Positions 1-8,917 are shown, numbered from the stretch's first letter. The stretch is 64,000 nucleotides of DNA from Pseudomonadota bacterium (GCA_039033415.1 JBCCCR010000005.1:1-64000), one strand, 5' to 3'. Notes: a model not told the origin generated them from the letters alone. Program-made: numbers and translations.

Positions 1-489
1 CTCCGATGCGGGATCAGCATTGCCGGGGTTCTGCGCCTGGCGGCGCTGAATCTCTTCCTCCGTCGCCTCCCGCACATCCTGAATGTCGATAGCGAAGGTT
101 AGCGTCATGCCGGCCATCGGATGGTTGGCGTCCAGATCAACCATAAAGCGCCCGGCCTTGATCACCCGCATCATCTGGGGCCCCCGGCGAGTCTGAATGC
201 GCAGCACCATGCCGGGCTTCAGCTTGCGGGCGTCAACGCGCAGATGCTTCGCGGAGATCCGGCTCATCAGCCGCTCCTGGTGCGGACCGTAGGCTTTTTC
301 CGGCGGTATGGTGACGCTGAAGCTGTCGCCGCTACGGTGACCCAGCATGGCCTCTTCGAGACCCGGGATGATGTTGCCGGCGCCGATCAGGCAGACCATT
401 GGCGCCTGATTTTCTGAGCTTTCCAGCAGCCGGTCGTCTTCACTGAGCTTGTAGTGAAACGAAACGACGTGGTTTTTTGCGATTTCCAA
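1..489 (-). CDS. FKBP-type peptidyl-prolyl isomerase, SlyD/SlpA-like (3' end outside the window)
   Basis: Prolyl cis-trans isomerase and folding helper of the SlyD/SlpA branch of FKBPs, expected in the cytoplasm because no signal peptide is seen. The 163 visible codons show the FKBP half with IPGLEEAMLG (about residues 41-50) and the active-site region AYGP (66-69). An inserted-flap region follows, then the return strand with NHPMAGMTLTF. The acidic end EATEEEIQRR is typical of SlyD relatives. The frame is open to the window edge, so the C-terminus is missing. No in-frame ATG or GTG precedes the conserved start; TTG at 489 (LEIAKNHVVSF) is the best start but has no strong ribosome site. Family sure, start uncertain. 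Confidence 0.85.
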   Translation of the reverse strand, partial: MEIAKNHVVSFHYKLSEDDRLLESSENQAPMVCLIGAGNIIPGLEEAMLGHRSGDSFSVTIPPEKAYGPHQERLMSRISAKHLRVDARKLKPGMVLRIQTRRGPQMMRVIKAGRFMVDLDANHPMAGMTLTFAIDIQDVREATEEEIQRRQAQNPGNADPASE

Positions 490-951
490 AGTCCGGATCC
501 GTTGCCTGGATAACGCGACGATGGTAACCGAATCCGCCCGGCGTCAATATCGTGCTGGCCAGCGGCCCTGGTCATCGGAGCGTAAGCAATCGGTGCCCGG
601 CGGGTCAGAAGGAACAGGGGGTACTCCATGGACCGGGGGTATCCGGGCACCGATTGATCACCAGTCAATGCGTGATAGCGCAACCCTACCTGCCCACGAG
701 GGCACAGACCGTGAACTGGTTCAAAAATCTGAGGCGATACGGAAAAAATCCTTAATTGTGTTTAAAAACAACGGCTTAAACCGATATTCAGCAATTTTGG
801 CAGCCTCGCTGCCCGCCGATTTCGGTCCCATAGCGGGGGCTTGCCGTCGCGCCGCCAAGGCGGATGTGATGCGCGCGGGGTTGGCGATTTTGACCTGCTC
901 GGTGGAGCTGATTGGGCTAAACTGCAGTCGGTGCCTACGGAGTGAAGCACG
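490..951. other. 462-bp intergenic region without a convincing gene
   Basis: This divergent gap lies between the FKBP isomerase (leftwards) and the glutaredoxin (rightwards). Open frames of 60-144 codons exist on both strands but have no family resemblance, no good ribosome site and a shuffled composition. The visible structure is a long-loop inverted repeat at 587-656 and an AT-richer stretch around 730-800, where promoters for one or both neighbours may lie. Confidence 0.5.
587..656. repeat. 14-bp perfect inverted repeat with a 42-nt loop
   Basis: CAATCGGTGCCCGG at 587-600 is the exact reverse complement of CCGGGCACCGATTG at 643-656. The 42-nt loop is G-rich. No T-run follows on either strand, so it is not a standard intrinsic terminator. 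It could be an RNA stem, a protein-binding element or the remains of a small repeated element. No second copy was noticed in this window. Confidence 0.6.
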
Positions 952-1194
952 GTGAAGATCGAAATCTACAGCAAAGGCTGGTGCCCCTTTTGCCAACGCG
1001 CCAAAGCGCTGCTCGAAAGGATCGGCCTGGAATACACGGAGTACAACGTCGAGGCGGAAGAGGGCCGGCTGGAAGAGATGCTCCAGCGGGCGGACGGTCG
1101 ACGCACGGTGCCACAGGTATTTCTTGATGATCGGGGAATCGGCGGCTACACGGAGCTGTATCGCCTGGAGCAGGACGGCGGACTGAGCCGCTGA
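952..1194 (+). CDS. grxC: Glutaredoxin, GrxC type
   Basis: Small glutathione-dependent thiol-disulfide oxidoreductase of the cytoplasm, 80 residues, the usual size of class I bacterial glutaredoxins. The dithiol active site CPFC is at residues 11-14 (GWCPFCQRAK). The cis-proline motif TVPQVFL and the glutathione-binding glycine pair (IGGYTEL) follow, in family order. The GTG at 952 is the only start that gives the proper beta strand before the active site. The gene stands alone, with unrelated neighbours. Confidence 0.93.
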   Translation: MKIEIYSKGWCPFCQRAKALLERIGLEYTEYNVEAEEGRLEEMLQRADGRRTVPQVFLDDRGIGGYTELYRLEQDGGLSR

Positions 1195-1289
1195 GAATCC
1201 TGACGCAGTTTCGGGATCGTTGACGATCGCGGCAGCCAGGTCAATGCCCTTAAGGTTCGGGCCTTCCCCAGCAAATGGAAGTGCTGCCC

Positions 1290-1511
1290 ATGAACCCGCA
1301 ACCCGCTGAACACATTGTTATGACCAGTGAGCCCGTCTATCGAGCCCTGACACCCAACGAGCACCTTGCCCTGCAGCGCATCCGCCAGCGGGCCCGATCC
1401 TCCCGACGCCCCAGTGTCTGCGCGCCCGTCTCGGAGCGACTCGCCCGGGCCTGGTTTTCGGCGCTGGTCGCTTTGATGACGCTGCGGTGGCTGCTGGCAA
1501 TCACCGCTTAA
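1290..1511 (+). CDS. Possible small protein with a hydrophobic C-terminus
   Basis: Hypothetical 73-residue product. GGAAG sits about 8 nt before the ATG at 1290, a plausible ribosome site. The middle is Arg-rich (IRQRARSSRRPS) and the C-terminal 20 residues are hydrophobic (FSALVALMTLRWLLAIT), which suggests a single membrane helix with the N-terminus in the cytoplasm. No family is recognised. A longer frame on the opposite strand (about 1146-1613) looks worse. It may be chance; composition alone does not prove coding. Confidence 0.35.
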   Translation: MNPQPAEHIVMTSEPVYRALTPNEHLALQRIRQRARSSRRPSVCAPVSERLARAWFSALVALMTLRWLLAITA

Positions 1512-1892
1512 TCCAGCCGGCCCTTCACCCGACACGACCGCTGCCATAACATCATCTAGCGCACGGCCCACCAAGGGCGCTGCGGACGGGATTTTGTTGC
1601 ACTGATTGCGCAACTACTGCCCGGCATGACCATCGGCCCAGATACAGCAACGGCGCGCGCTCGCTACGGTGCTACGGTCCACACAACGTATGTTCGTCGA
1701 ATGTTAACGCAGGGCACAGGGCCGGAGTCATGGCGCGCAAAGCGGTAGACGCGCGGGATCCGCGGAAGCAGGGCACGCTTGGGGCGCGTCACATTCGGCG
1801 ACCCGCAGACCTTGCGAAACACTCCCATCGTCAACCTCGCCACACTCTGCCATGGGCAGGCATGTCTCAAGCGCCGCGCATGGGGCCGCGGC
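1512..1892. other. Intergenic region upstream of the TPR-sulfotransferase
   Basis: About 380 bases with no supported gene if the sulfotransferase begins at one of its TTG codons. The stretch around 1680-1720 is the least GC-rich part and may hold the promoter. The downstream frame is open back to TTG 1779, so the protein could begin earlier and take up part of this region. Confidence 0.4.
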
Positions 1893-3662
1893 TTGGATAG
1901 CAACTTGGAATCGACCGATTACCTCGCCACGATTCGCTCCCGCGCCGAGGAGGCGCTGGCCAGCCACGACGTTGCGACGGCCGAGCGTATTTATGGTGAG
2001 CTTCAGGGCGAGCAGGACGAACCCTGGCGCCTGCGCCTGCTGCAGGCGCGCATTCTCACCGCCAAAGGGCGCGTGTATCAGGCGATTCGCAGCCTTCGAT
2101 CGCTACCGGTCGGTCAGCGTCAGGAGCCTGAGGTCCAGCTGGAGCTGGGTCGACTCAACTATGCCCAGGGCCAGCTTTCCGAAGCGCGCACCGCGCTGCA
2201 GTCGTATCTGAAACAGCGTGACGATCAAGCGGATGCCTGGCTGCTGTTAGCGGAGGTCCACCGACGCAGCGCTTCCTGGGGTGCAGCATCCAATGCATGC
2301 TCACGCGCCATTGCGCTTGATCCAGAGAACGTGGACGGGTACCTGAAGCTAGGGCAGGTGCTGCAGGAAGGGCGGCAGTTCGAGCGTGCGATCCAGGTCT
2401 ACGCCAACGGCCTCAAAGTCGTTCCCAACTCGGCTGAGCTGCTCTGCGACATGGGCGCAGCCCAGCTGGCTCTGGGTGAAGCCGAGGACGCCATCCGTTC
2501 ACTGCGGCAGGCGCTTCGGCTGAGGCCATTGAACATTGCCGCGGTGTATAACCTGGGTTCAGCCTTCGTCAAGATCGGCCAGTTCGAAGAGGCTCAGCGA
2601 CGCTTCGGCCAGGTTCTGAGACTCCGCCCCGGTCATGCCGACGCCTGGTACAAGCTGATGCACTGCCGGCGTCAGACGCGTGATGACCAGCCCGCAATTC
2701 ACAAGCTCAACGCGCTCACCGGCCGGCGCTCGGAAAACACCAACCCCCGACTTTGGTTCGCGTTGGGCAAAGCCCTCGACGATCTGGGTCAATATGACGA
2801 CGCGTTCAGTGCCTTTGCACGAGCCAACGAATTGAGAGCCGCGCAAAACCCGCACGACTGCGCCATCCTGGAGCGCGCGATCGAGCTCACGACCCAGACG
2901 TTCTCAGACGAACTGATCGGCCGGCTGGACGCGGGCGCAGGCAACTCGCCACCGATGATTTTTATTGTCGGGCTGCCGCGTTCGGGGAGCACCCTGCTCA
3001 GCCAGATCCTGGATGGTCATCCGAATATGACCTGCGTGGGGGAGCACCAGCGGATCAACTGGGTGAAAATGGCCGTAGCTCAGCCGTTTGGCGGTCGCGT
3101 GCGTTACCCCGACATGGTCCCGCTGCTCAGTCGGCTGGATCTGTCCCGGATGGCCGCGGACTACCTCCAGGAGATGCCTCGCGTCGACGGCTGGCTGGTC
3201 GACCAGTCTCTGGAGCATTTTCAGGACATCGGGCTGCTGCACCTGCTGTTTCCCCACGCGTGGTTTATCGATATGCGCCGAGACCCCAGGGACTGCGGAC
3301 TGTCGATGTACTTTTCCGACTTCTCCGCCGGCCACGCCTACAGCTATCGCTTCAACACCCTGGCCCGCCACATCCGCTCTCACCAGGCGCTGATGGAACA
3401 CTGGCACAGCGCGCTATCCGACCAGATTCTTCGGGTGCGTTACGAGCACCTGGTTTCTGACCTGGACGGACAGATCGGGTCGTTGACCCGCCGCGTCGGA
3501 GCGCCAGCACACCCCGATCCCGGGCGTTTCTATCTGCGCGACAGCGTGGTGAACACCGGCAGCGCGTGGCAGGTCCGTCAGCCGCTCTACGAACATTCCG
3601 TTGGCCGCTGGCGAAACTACGCTGAGCACCTCGAACCGTTTCTCACGCTGCTCGAGGAGTAG
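1893..3662 (+). CDS. TPR-repeat protein with a C-terminal sulfotransferase domain
   Basis: Two-part protein of about 590 residues. The N-terminal 340 residues are tandem tetratricopeptide repeats (for example AVYNLGSAFVKIGQFEEA), a protein-binding scaffold. The C-terminal part is a PAPS-dependent sulfotransferase domain: the 5'-phosphosulfate loop VGLPRSGSTLL is at about 359-369 and the 3'-phosphate region MRRDPRDCGLSMY at about 461-473. Such TPR-sulfotransferases are common in proteobacteria and presumably sulfate proteins or surface glycans; the acceptor is unknown. There is no ATG: TTG at 1893, 1905 or 1779 are the possible starts, none with a clear ribosome site. No signal peptide is seen. 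Confidence 0.85.
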   Translation: MDSNLESTDYLATIRSRAEEALASHDVATAERIYGELQGEQDEPWRLRLLQARILTAKGRVYQAIRSLRSLPVGQRQEPEVQLELGRLNYAQGQLSEARTALQSYLKQRDDQADAWLLLAEVHRRSASWGAASNACSRAIALDPENVDGYLKLGQVLQEGRQFERAIQVYANGLKVVPNSAELLCDMGAAQLALGEAEDAIRSLRQALRLRPLNIAAVYNLGSAFVKIGQFEEAQRRFGQVLRLRPGHADAWYKLMHCRRQTRDDQPAIHKLNALTGRRSENTNPRLWFALGKALDDLGQYDDAFSAFARANELRAAQNPHDCAILERAIELTTQTFSDELIGRLDAGAGNSPPMIFIVGLPRSGSTLLSQILDGHPNMTCVGEHQRINWVKMAVAQPFGGRVRYPDMVPLLSRLDLSRMAADYLQEMPRVDGWLVDQSLEHFQDIGLLHLLFPHAWFIDMRRDPRDCGLSMYFSDFSAGHAYSYRFNTLARHIRSHQALMEHWHSALSDQILRVRYEHLVSDLDGQIGSLTRRVGAPAHPDPGRFYLRDSVVNTGSAWQVRQPLYEHSVGRWRNYAEHLEPFLTLLEE

Positions 3663-3839
3663 CGCGCCGGGTCGGTCTTCCGCCGGTGCCAACAGTGAGG
3701 ACGGGGTTGGCGGCAAAACGCGATTTATTCTGCTAGGCTTCCGAGGTTTCGTGACTGTTGACACGGGCGGGGGGTGTGTTACTAGAGTACAACACTAGTA
3801 CACCAACGTTTCATTCAATATCTATGTGGGAAGTTCCAG

Positions 3840-5546
3840 ATGATGAGTAACTTATTCCGGCCGCTGGTCGGCCTTTCGGTGGTCGCCATGCTGCTCAGCG
3901 CTTGCGGCGGCGACGATGAATCGACGGAGGCATCAACCGCCGCGCCCGCAGCCAAGGCTGCCGGGGCCAGCGCGTCCAGTGGCGGCGCGTCGCCCCTGCT
4001 GGCCTACGTGCCGGCTGATACGCCGTACTTTATTGGCAATCGGGAAAAGATGGACGACAAGTCCATGGACCTGATGTGGGAAATGGCGGCGCCGGCGCTT
4101 GAGTACGCTGAATCCGCGGTCTCCAAGGCCATGGAGGACCCGGAAGCAGAAGAAAACCCCGTGGCCAAAGCGGTCATGGAAGAGCTGGCCGGCAAAATGA
4201 ACCGCGACGGGCTCGTCGAGCTGGGCCTGGATCCGGCCGGTAGCCTCGCTGTTTACGGTCTCGGGATCCTCCCCGTGATCCGCGCTGAAATCGCCGACGG
4301 CGACAAGCTGAAGGAAACCATCAGCCGCATCGAGGCGAAATCAGGCAAGACGTTCACCGTCAGTGAATTCGAAGGCAATGAGTTCTACGAGAACGGCGAC
4401 GAAAAGGCGCAGGCCATCATCGCCATCAACGACGATCAGGTATTGATGAGCATTATTCCTACCGCCGCGCGGGAGGAAGGCCTGAAGCAGCTGTTCACCG
4501 ACAGCAAGCCTGCCGAGAACATCACCGCCCGTCTTGACGAAATCAACAGCGAATATGACCTGCTGCCGATCTTTACGATCTTTATGGACTCGATGGCGCT
4601 GGTCGACGCGGTGCTGACGGACGAATCGCCGGTTGCGAGCACGCTGTTCGAGCAGGGCCGGAGCCAGCTCGGGCCCGAGTGCACCACCGAGTTCAAGGAG
4701 ATGGCCGGCATCGCGCCCATGGTCGTGTCCGGCTACACCCAATTCAACGACGAAGCGGTCGACTCTATCGCCGTCATCGAGCTTCGTGACGACATCGCCA
4801 CCGCCACGCAGCAGCTGGCTGCGCCGATGGGCGGCATGGGGGATATCGACGACGTGCTTTTCCACATGGGCTTTGCCATCGACGTCCTGAAAGCCAAGCA
4901 GTTTCTGACCGACCAGGCCAATGCGGTTTCCAGCGACCCCTATCAGTGCAACGCGCTGGCAGAGCTGAACGAGGGAATGTCTCAAATGTCGGCCCAGCTG
5001 GCTCAGCCGCTGCCTCCGATGGTCGGCAACTTCCAGGGGCTGCGGTTCAGCCTCAAGGACATGGATCTGTCCACCGGCATGCCGCAAAACCTGCGCGCGA
5101 TCGTGATGGTGGGTATCACCAACCCGCAGCTAGTGGTCGGCATGGCCAGCGCCATGGTGCCTCAACTTGCGTCGCTGCAGCTCCCGGCTGACGGTACGCC
5201 CACCCCACTGCCCGACGGCCTGATTCCCTTCCCGCTCGATACGCCGCACCTGGCGATGACCGAGCAGGGTATCGGCATGTCTGCCGGCACCGGGGAAGAG
5301 TCCATGCTGAAGGACTACCTAAGCTCGCCGCCGGCGTCCGGCGATCTGCCCTTTATGGTTGTGGGCTACGACGAAGCGGGCCTGGCCATGTATCAGCAGC
5401 AGATTCAGGAGGCGATGGCCGCTATGGCGCCGGGCGAGGAAATGCCCGAGTTCCCGATGTCTGACCTGTTTTCGCGGCAGACCATCAGCGCCAGCTTCAC
5501 CGGCCGCGGGATGGAAATGTTCTCCCGCGCCTACCTGAAGGAATAA
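3840..5546 (+). CDS. Putative lipoprotein of unknown function
   Basis: A 568-residue protein with a lipoprotein signal: hydrophobic stretch then lipobox LLSAC, lipidated Cys about residue 22. A Ser/Ala/Gly-rich linker follows, then a large domain that opens LLAYVPADTPYFIGN. That opening resembles DUF3352-type proteins, but I do not claim the match. GGGAAG lies just ahead of a doubled ATGATG, so the start may be 3840 or 3843. The gap before it holds a TTGACA at 3758-3763, a possible -35 element. The body is acidic and Met-rich. It probably faces the periplasm from the inner or outer membrane. No catalytic motif is recognised. Confidence 0.75.
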   Translation: MMSNLFRPLVGLSVVAMLLSACGGDDESTEASTAAPAAKAAGASASSGGASPLLAYVPADTPYFIGNREKMDDKSMDLMWEMAAPALEYAESAVSKAMEDPEAEENPVAKAVMEELAGKMNRDGLVELGLDPAGSLAVYGLGILPVIRAEIADGDKLKETISRIEAKSGKTFTVSEFEGNEFYENGDEKAQAIIAINDDQVLMSIIPTAAREEGLKQLFTDSKPAENITARLDEINSEYDLLPIFTIFMDSMALVDAVLTDESPVASTLFEQGRSQLGPECTTEFKEMAGIAPMVVSGYTQFNDEAVDSIAVIELRDDIATATQQLAAPMGGMGDIDDVLFHMGFAIDVLKAKQFLTDQANAVSSDPYQCNALAELNEGMSQMSAQLAQPLPPMVGNFQGLRFSLKDMDLSTGMPQNLRAIVMVGITNPQLVVGMASAMVPQLASLQLPADGTPTPLPDGLIPFPLDTPHLAMTEQGIGMSAGTGEESMLKDYLSSPPASGDLPFMVVGYDEAGLAMYQQQIQEAMAAMAPGEEMPEFPMSDLFSRQTISASFTGRGMEMFSRAYLKE

Positions 5547-5859
5547 ACCGATCGCCGCTCGCTGCGGGACCCACCGCAGCGGGCGGCCCTTTCTCCACCG
5601 CCGACCACCGGCATCGGCCGAAAGGGCACCTGGATTCTGCCGGAGCCCTCGCGAACGTCCCGCCGCAACAAGATTGTCAGGGCCGCTGCAGTGGACCACC
5701 GCAAAGACATGCGGGGCCCCCTTCTGCTAGGGTTGCCGACATCGGGCTGACGTCGGTCCGCCGTTGATTCCGCCTTACTGCGGATTCTCAACAGGCAGCC
5801 GGGCGACAGCGAGCTTCCAAGCCGAAAGCGATCCTTCGGCAGGCTGCGAGAGTTGATTT
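5547..5859. other. 313-bp intergenic region with a hairpin
   Basis: The gap separates two plus-strand genes. Near its left end CGCTGCGG (5560-5567) pairs perfectly with CCGCAGCG (5574-5581) around a 6-nt loop, just after the lipoprotein stop. The sequence after the hairpin is C/T-rich rather than a T-run, so termination would be weak or Rho-assisted. Nothing else is recognised. Confidence 0.5.
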
Positions 5860-7164
5860 ATGGCCAAGTCCGCAAAATATCGCCGCAAACGGGGCATGCT
5901 AGGTTCTATCTTTTTCTGGCTGCGCAACGTTGTGCTGGTCGCGGTGGTCGCGGTGATCGGCGCGAAGTTTTACGCCGACTATCGGCTGAACCGGTCCCTG
6001 GAGCAGCTGGCCGGCATGGTCGCGCCGGTGGGCACACTGACCGTCGCCGACAACGCGGCCGGTTTTGACGGGACCCTGTCGGCTGACAACATTTCTTTTA
6101 TCCCGGACCCCGGCGTCGACCTGCCCCCGATCACTATGCGCCGGGCTGAGCTGCAAACGCCAGGCCTGCTCTGGGTGCTCGGAATCGGACGCAGCGAGCT
6201 GCCCAACAGCATGGGCCTCAACCTCGGCGGCATGCGCGTTGAGCTCGGAGACCTCCTCGGCCAGGAGCAGCGCTCTTCGATCAGCGGGCTCACCACAGAA
6301 ACCCTCGCGTGTGGCGACGTCACCCGTTTCGAGACGATCGATCTCAACAACATGGGCTTCGACAGCATGGAAAGCACCGTTGAAGCCCGTTACCGCCTGC
6401 TGCCGCCTGACGTCATCGACGTCCAGATGGTCATTCAGAACGCTAATGCGGCCGAGATTCATATGGAGCTGAAGCTGGCCGTGGAGAACCTTAACGAGGT
6501 ACGACGGAGCCAGGCGCCGCCGGAAGCCGGCCTCAAAAGCCTCGGCGTGACGCTGCAGGCCAGCGAGTTTAACCGTCGGCGCAACAGCTATTGCGCCGCG
6601 CAAAGCGACATTTCCAGCGACGAGTTTCTGGATAACCACATGGCAGCGGTCGCCGAGGAGACCGCCGGCATGGGTTTTGAGCTCAGCGATGAGCTGACGT
6701 ATCAGTACCGACGCTTCGCCGCCGGCGAGGGCGTCTGGACCTTTCTCAGCCGCCCCGACCGACCGCTCGCCATGGAGGAGATTGCTGCCCTCGGCCCGGA
6801 TAAGCTTTTGGAGGGGCTCAACGTTAATTCCGCCGTGGCTTCCGGAGTGCCGCAACGAGTCAGCATCATCTCGCTGGCGCCGGAGCCGGCAACGGTGCTG
6901 GCCGACAGCGGCGTCCCCGGCGCGGCTGCTGTCACTGGCGGCAGCGCAGCGCGGGCGTGGAAGCTGGTGGAGACGGGCAGCCTGGCGTCCTACACCGGCC
7001 GCAACGTGCGACTCAACTCGAAGTTCGGCAAGGAATACACCGGCGTGCTGGTCAGCGTCAGCGACGGCAAGGCGGTGATCGACACCCTACTCCCCGGCGG
7101 CTCTGCCCAGATACCGATTCCGCTCGACCAGATTTTCCGCGTACGCGTACTCACGCGCGGCTGA
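5860..7164 (+). CDS. Membrane-anchored protein with a small beta-barrel-like C-terminus
   Basis: Hypothetical 434-residue protein. A basic N-terminus (MAKSAKYRRKRG) is followed by one membrane helix at about residues 18-38, leaving a long periplasmic domain. The middle (GTLTVADNAAGFDGTLSADN) looks beta-rich, in the style of AsmA/DUF945-like periplasmic proteins. The last 65 residues (SYTGRNVRLNSKFGKEYTGV ... [12 protein letters not shown]) read like an Sm/KOW-type small barrel. The reading frame ends inside the converging comF gene (14-bp overlap of coding ends). Function not recognised. Confidence 0.7.
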   Translation: MAKSAKYRRKRGMLGSIFFWLRNVVLVAVVAVIGAKFYADYRLNRSLEQLAGMVAPVGTLTVADNAAGFDGTLSADNISFIPDPGVDLPPITMRRAELQTPGLLWVLGIGRSELPNSMGLNLGGMRVELGDLLGQEQRSSISGLTTETLACGDVTRFETIDLNNMGFDSMESTVEARYRLLPPDVIDVQMVIQNANAAEIHMELKLAVENLNEVRRSQAPPEAGLKSLGVTLQASEFNRRRNSYCAAQSDISSDEFLDNHMAAVAEETAGMGFELSDELTYQYRRFAAGEGVWTFLSRPDRPLAMEEIAALGPDKLLEGLNVNSAVASGVPQRVSIISLAPEPATVLADSGVPGAAAVTGGSAARAWKLVETGSLASYTGRNVRLNSKFGKEYTGVLVSVSDGKAVIDTLLPGGSAQIPIPLDQIFRVRVLTRG

Positions 7165-7870
7165 CCACCCAGACGCGAACCTCCGCCGCTCCGGCTTGCT
7201 TCAGCGCCCGCGCGCAGGCGGTCGCGGTGGCCCCGGTGGTCAGCACGTCATCAATCAAGGCGACCCTGGCACCGTCCAGCGGCCGTCGAACCTGAAACAC
7301 CCCCCGCATCGCGCGTCGACGGTCCGCGGCCAGCAGCGTTGACTGCGGCACGCCCGACCGACCGCGAAGCAAGAGGTTCTGCACCAGGGGCACACCCAAC
7401 CGTCTCGCCATCGGCCGGGCGAGCTCTGCAGATTGATTGAAGCCCCGCAGCGTAAGCCGCTCGCGGTGCAGCGGCACGGGCACGATCAGGTCCGGCACCG
7501 CGGGCCGGCAGCGAAGCAGAAATAACTCGCTCAGCAGCCGACCCAGGTGCAGCGTTCCGTCGTATTTGAAGCGCCGAACCCACCCGTCGACGGGCGGCGC
7601 AAAAGCGAATGCTGCGGTCACCTCGTCGAACCCGGGCGGTTCTCGGAGGCAGCGGCCACAGACTCCAGCGGCAGTTTTCTCAACCTCTCCGCCAGCGGTG
7701 ATCCCGGGCAGCGCGTCACCGCACAGGCGGCAGCCCGCGGCATGCCAGGGCAGATCACCCAAGCAATCGCGACACAGACTTAGGCCACGATAGCCCTGGG
7801 CGTGGCAGATGGCGCAGCGTGACGGGAAGATATGGCCCCAGCTTCGATCGATCCATTCGTAAACCTTCAT
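7151..7870 (-). CDS. comF: ComF family phosphoribosyltransferase-like protein
   Basis: Homologue of ComF, needed for DNA uptake in naturally competent bacteria and thought to act on incoming single-stranded DNA in the cytoplasm. The 239 residues show the family layout: N-terminal zinc-ribbon cysteine pairs (CAIC at about 19-22, CRDC 33-36, CRLC 47-50), then a phosphoribosyltransferase fold with [18 protein letters not shown] and the PRPP loop [17 protein letters not shown]. The frame is open far upstream into bioB, but the zinc ribbon begins just after the ATG at 7870, so that is the start. The first codons lie inside the BirA-like operator, so a bound repressor could also block comF. Confidence 0.9.
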   Translation of the reverse strand: MKVYEWIDRSWGHIFPSRCAICHAQGYRGLSLCRDCLGDLPWHAAGCRLCGDALPGITAGGEVEKTAAGVCGRCLREPPGFDEVTAAFAFAPPVDGWVRRFKYDGTLHLGRLLSELFLLRCRPAVPDLIVPVPLHRERLTLRGFNQSAELARPMARRLGVPLVQNLLLRGRSGVPQSTLLAADRRRAMRGVFQVRRPLDGARVALIDDVLTTGATATACARALKQAGAAEVRVWVVSRA

Positions 7871-7889
7871 GTCACTCTCTGGTTGACAG
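7857..7889. promoter_or_regulatory. Putative BirA operator between comF and bioB
   Basis: TCGTAAACC (7857-7865), a 15-nt spacer, then GGTTGACAG (7881-7889). The known BirA site in proteobacteria is TTGTAAACC, 14-16 nt, GGTTTACAA. The left half matches at 8 of 9 positions and the right at 7 of 9, with correct spacing. It sits exactly where bio operators sit, between the divergent gene and bioB, and the right half contains the bioB -35 element. BirA is not encoded in this window, so the assignment rests on the motif and its context. Confidence 0.72.
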
Positions 7890-7911
7890 GCGTAGAAACC
7901 GGTCCAATACT
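7883..7911 (+). promoter_or_regulatory. Predicted sigma-70 promoter of bioBFHCD
   Basis: TTGACA at 7883-7888, a 17-nt spacer, and AATACT at 7906-7911. The -35 is a perfect consensus, the -10 only fair. Transcription would begin near 7918, leaving a short leader with GGAG about 5 nt before the bioB ATG. The overlap with the right BirA half-site implies direct repression when biotin is plentiful. Confidence 0.6.
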
Positions 7912-7939
7912 TGGCGCCCCGGACCGCTGTGGAGTTGCC

Positions 7940-8908
7940 ATGACCTCTGTGCGACACGACTGGACCGCCGAACAGGCGGTTGCGCTGTTTAATCAGCCAT
8001 TCAACGACCTGTTGTTTGACGCGCAAACGGTTCACCGAAACACTTTTCCGCCCAACACGGTGCAGATCAGCACGCTGCTGTCGATCAAAACCGGCGCCTG
8101 CCCGGAAGACTGCAAATACTGCCCGCAGAGCGCTCACTACAAGACGGGGCTCGAGGTCGAGCGGCTGCTGCCCGTCGAGCAGGTTGTCGCTGCCGCCAGC
8201 GCCGCAAAAGCACGCGGCGCCAGCCGCTTCTGTATGGGCGGCGCGTGGCGAAGCCCGAGGGCGCGGGATCTCGAGCCGCTGGCAGAAATGATCGCTGAGG
8301 TGAAGGCCCTGGGCCTGGAAACCTGCCTGACCGTCGGCATGCTCGACTCCGAACAGGCCGACCGACTGCAGGAAGCGGGCCTCGATTATTACAACCACAA
8401 CATCGACACCTCGCCCGAGTACTACGACGAGGTGATCACCACCCGGGACTTTTCCGAGCGCATCGAGACGCTGAACAACGTGCGCAAGGCGGGCCTCAAG
8501 GTCTGCTCGGGCGGCATTGTCGGCATGGGAGAAAGCCGGGCCGACCGTGCCAGCATGCTGGCGGTGCTGGCCAACCTGCCCGAACACCCGGAGAGTGTGC
8601 CGATCAACCGCCTGGTGCAGGTCCCCGGTACGCCGATGCACGGGCAGCCGGAAGTGGATCCGCTCGAGTTTGTCCGGACCATCGCGGTCGCCAGGATTAT
8701 GCTGCCGCGGTCGGTGGTGCGGCTGTCAGCCGGGCGCACGGAGATGTCGGACGAGCTGCAGGCGTTATGTTTTCTGGCCGGCGCTAACTCGATCTTTTAC
8801 GGCGACAAGCTGCTCACCACACAAAATCCGGCCCAGCAGGACGACATGGAGCTGCTGGCGAGGCTGGGGCTGACCGCCGGGACGCCGGAACCCGTCCCAG
8901 CGGGCTAA
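7940..8908 (+). CDS. bioB: Biotin synthase BioB
   Basis: Radical-SAM enzyme that inserts sulfur into dethiobiotin to give biotin, the last step of the pathway, in the cytoplasm. The 322 residues carry the [4Fe-4S] motif CPEDCKYC with cysteines at 54, 58 and 61, then [13 protein letters not shown] and the GGIVGMGE motif, all in family positions. ATG 7940 has GGAG just upstream and gives the normal length. An upstream extension of the frame to 7832 would run through the operator and into comF. First gene of the bio operon; bioF follows after 9 nt. Confidence 0.97.
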   Translation: MTSVRHDWTAEQAVALFNQPFNDLLFDAQTVHRNTFPPNTVQISTLLSIKTGACPEDCKYCPQSAHYKTGLEVERLLPVEQVVAAASAAKARGASRFCMGGAWRSPRARDLEPLAEMIAEVKALGLETCLTVGMLDSEQADRLQEAGLDYYNHNIDTSPEYYDEVITTRDFSERIETLNNVRKAGLKVCSGGIVGMGESRADRASMLAVLANLPEHPESVPINRLVQVPGTPMHGQPEVDPLEFVRTIAVARIMLPRSVVRLSAGRTEMSDELQALCFLAGANSIFYGDKLLTTQNPAQQDDMELLARLGLTAGTPEPVPAG

Positions 8909-8917
8909 CGCCACGCC

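Noticed and set aside
521-955. 144-codon plus-strand frame before the glutaredoxin gene
   Set aside because: Overlaps the inverted repeat, has no ribosome site or family resemblance, and a composition unlike its coding neighbours.
1146-1613. 155-codon minus-strand frame opposite the small plus-strand gene
   Set aside because: It runs over the glutaredoxin end, is full of Gln/Arg/Gly expected from a shadow frame, and lacks any recognised motif.
7871-8641. Upstream extension of the comF frame into bioB
   Set aside because: The zinc-ribbon N-terminus begins at ATG 7870; the extra part is the antisense of bioB.
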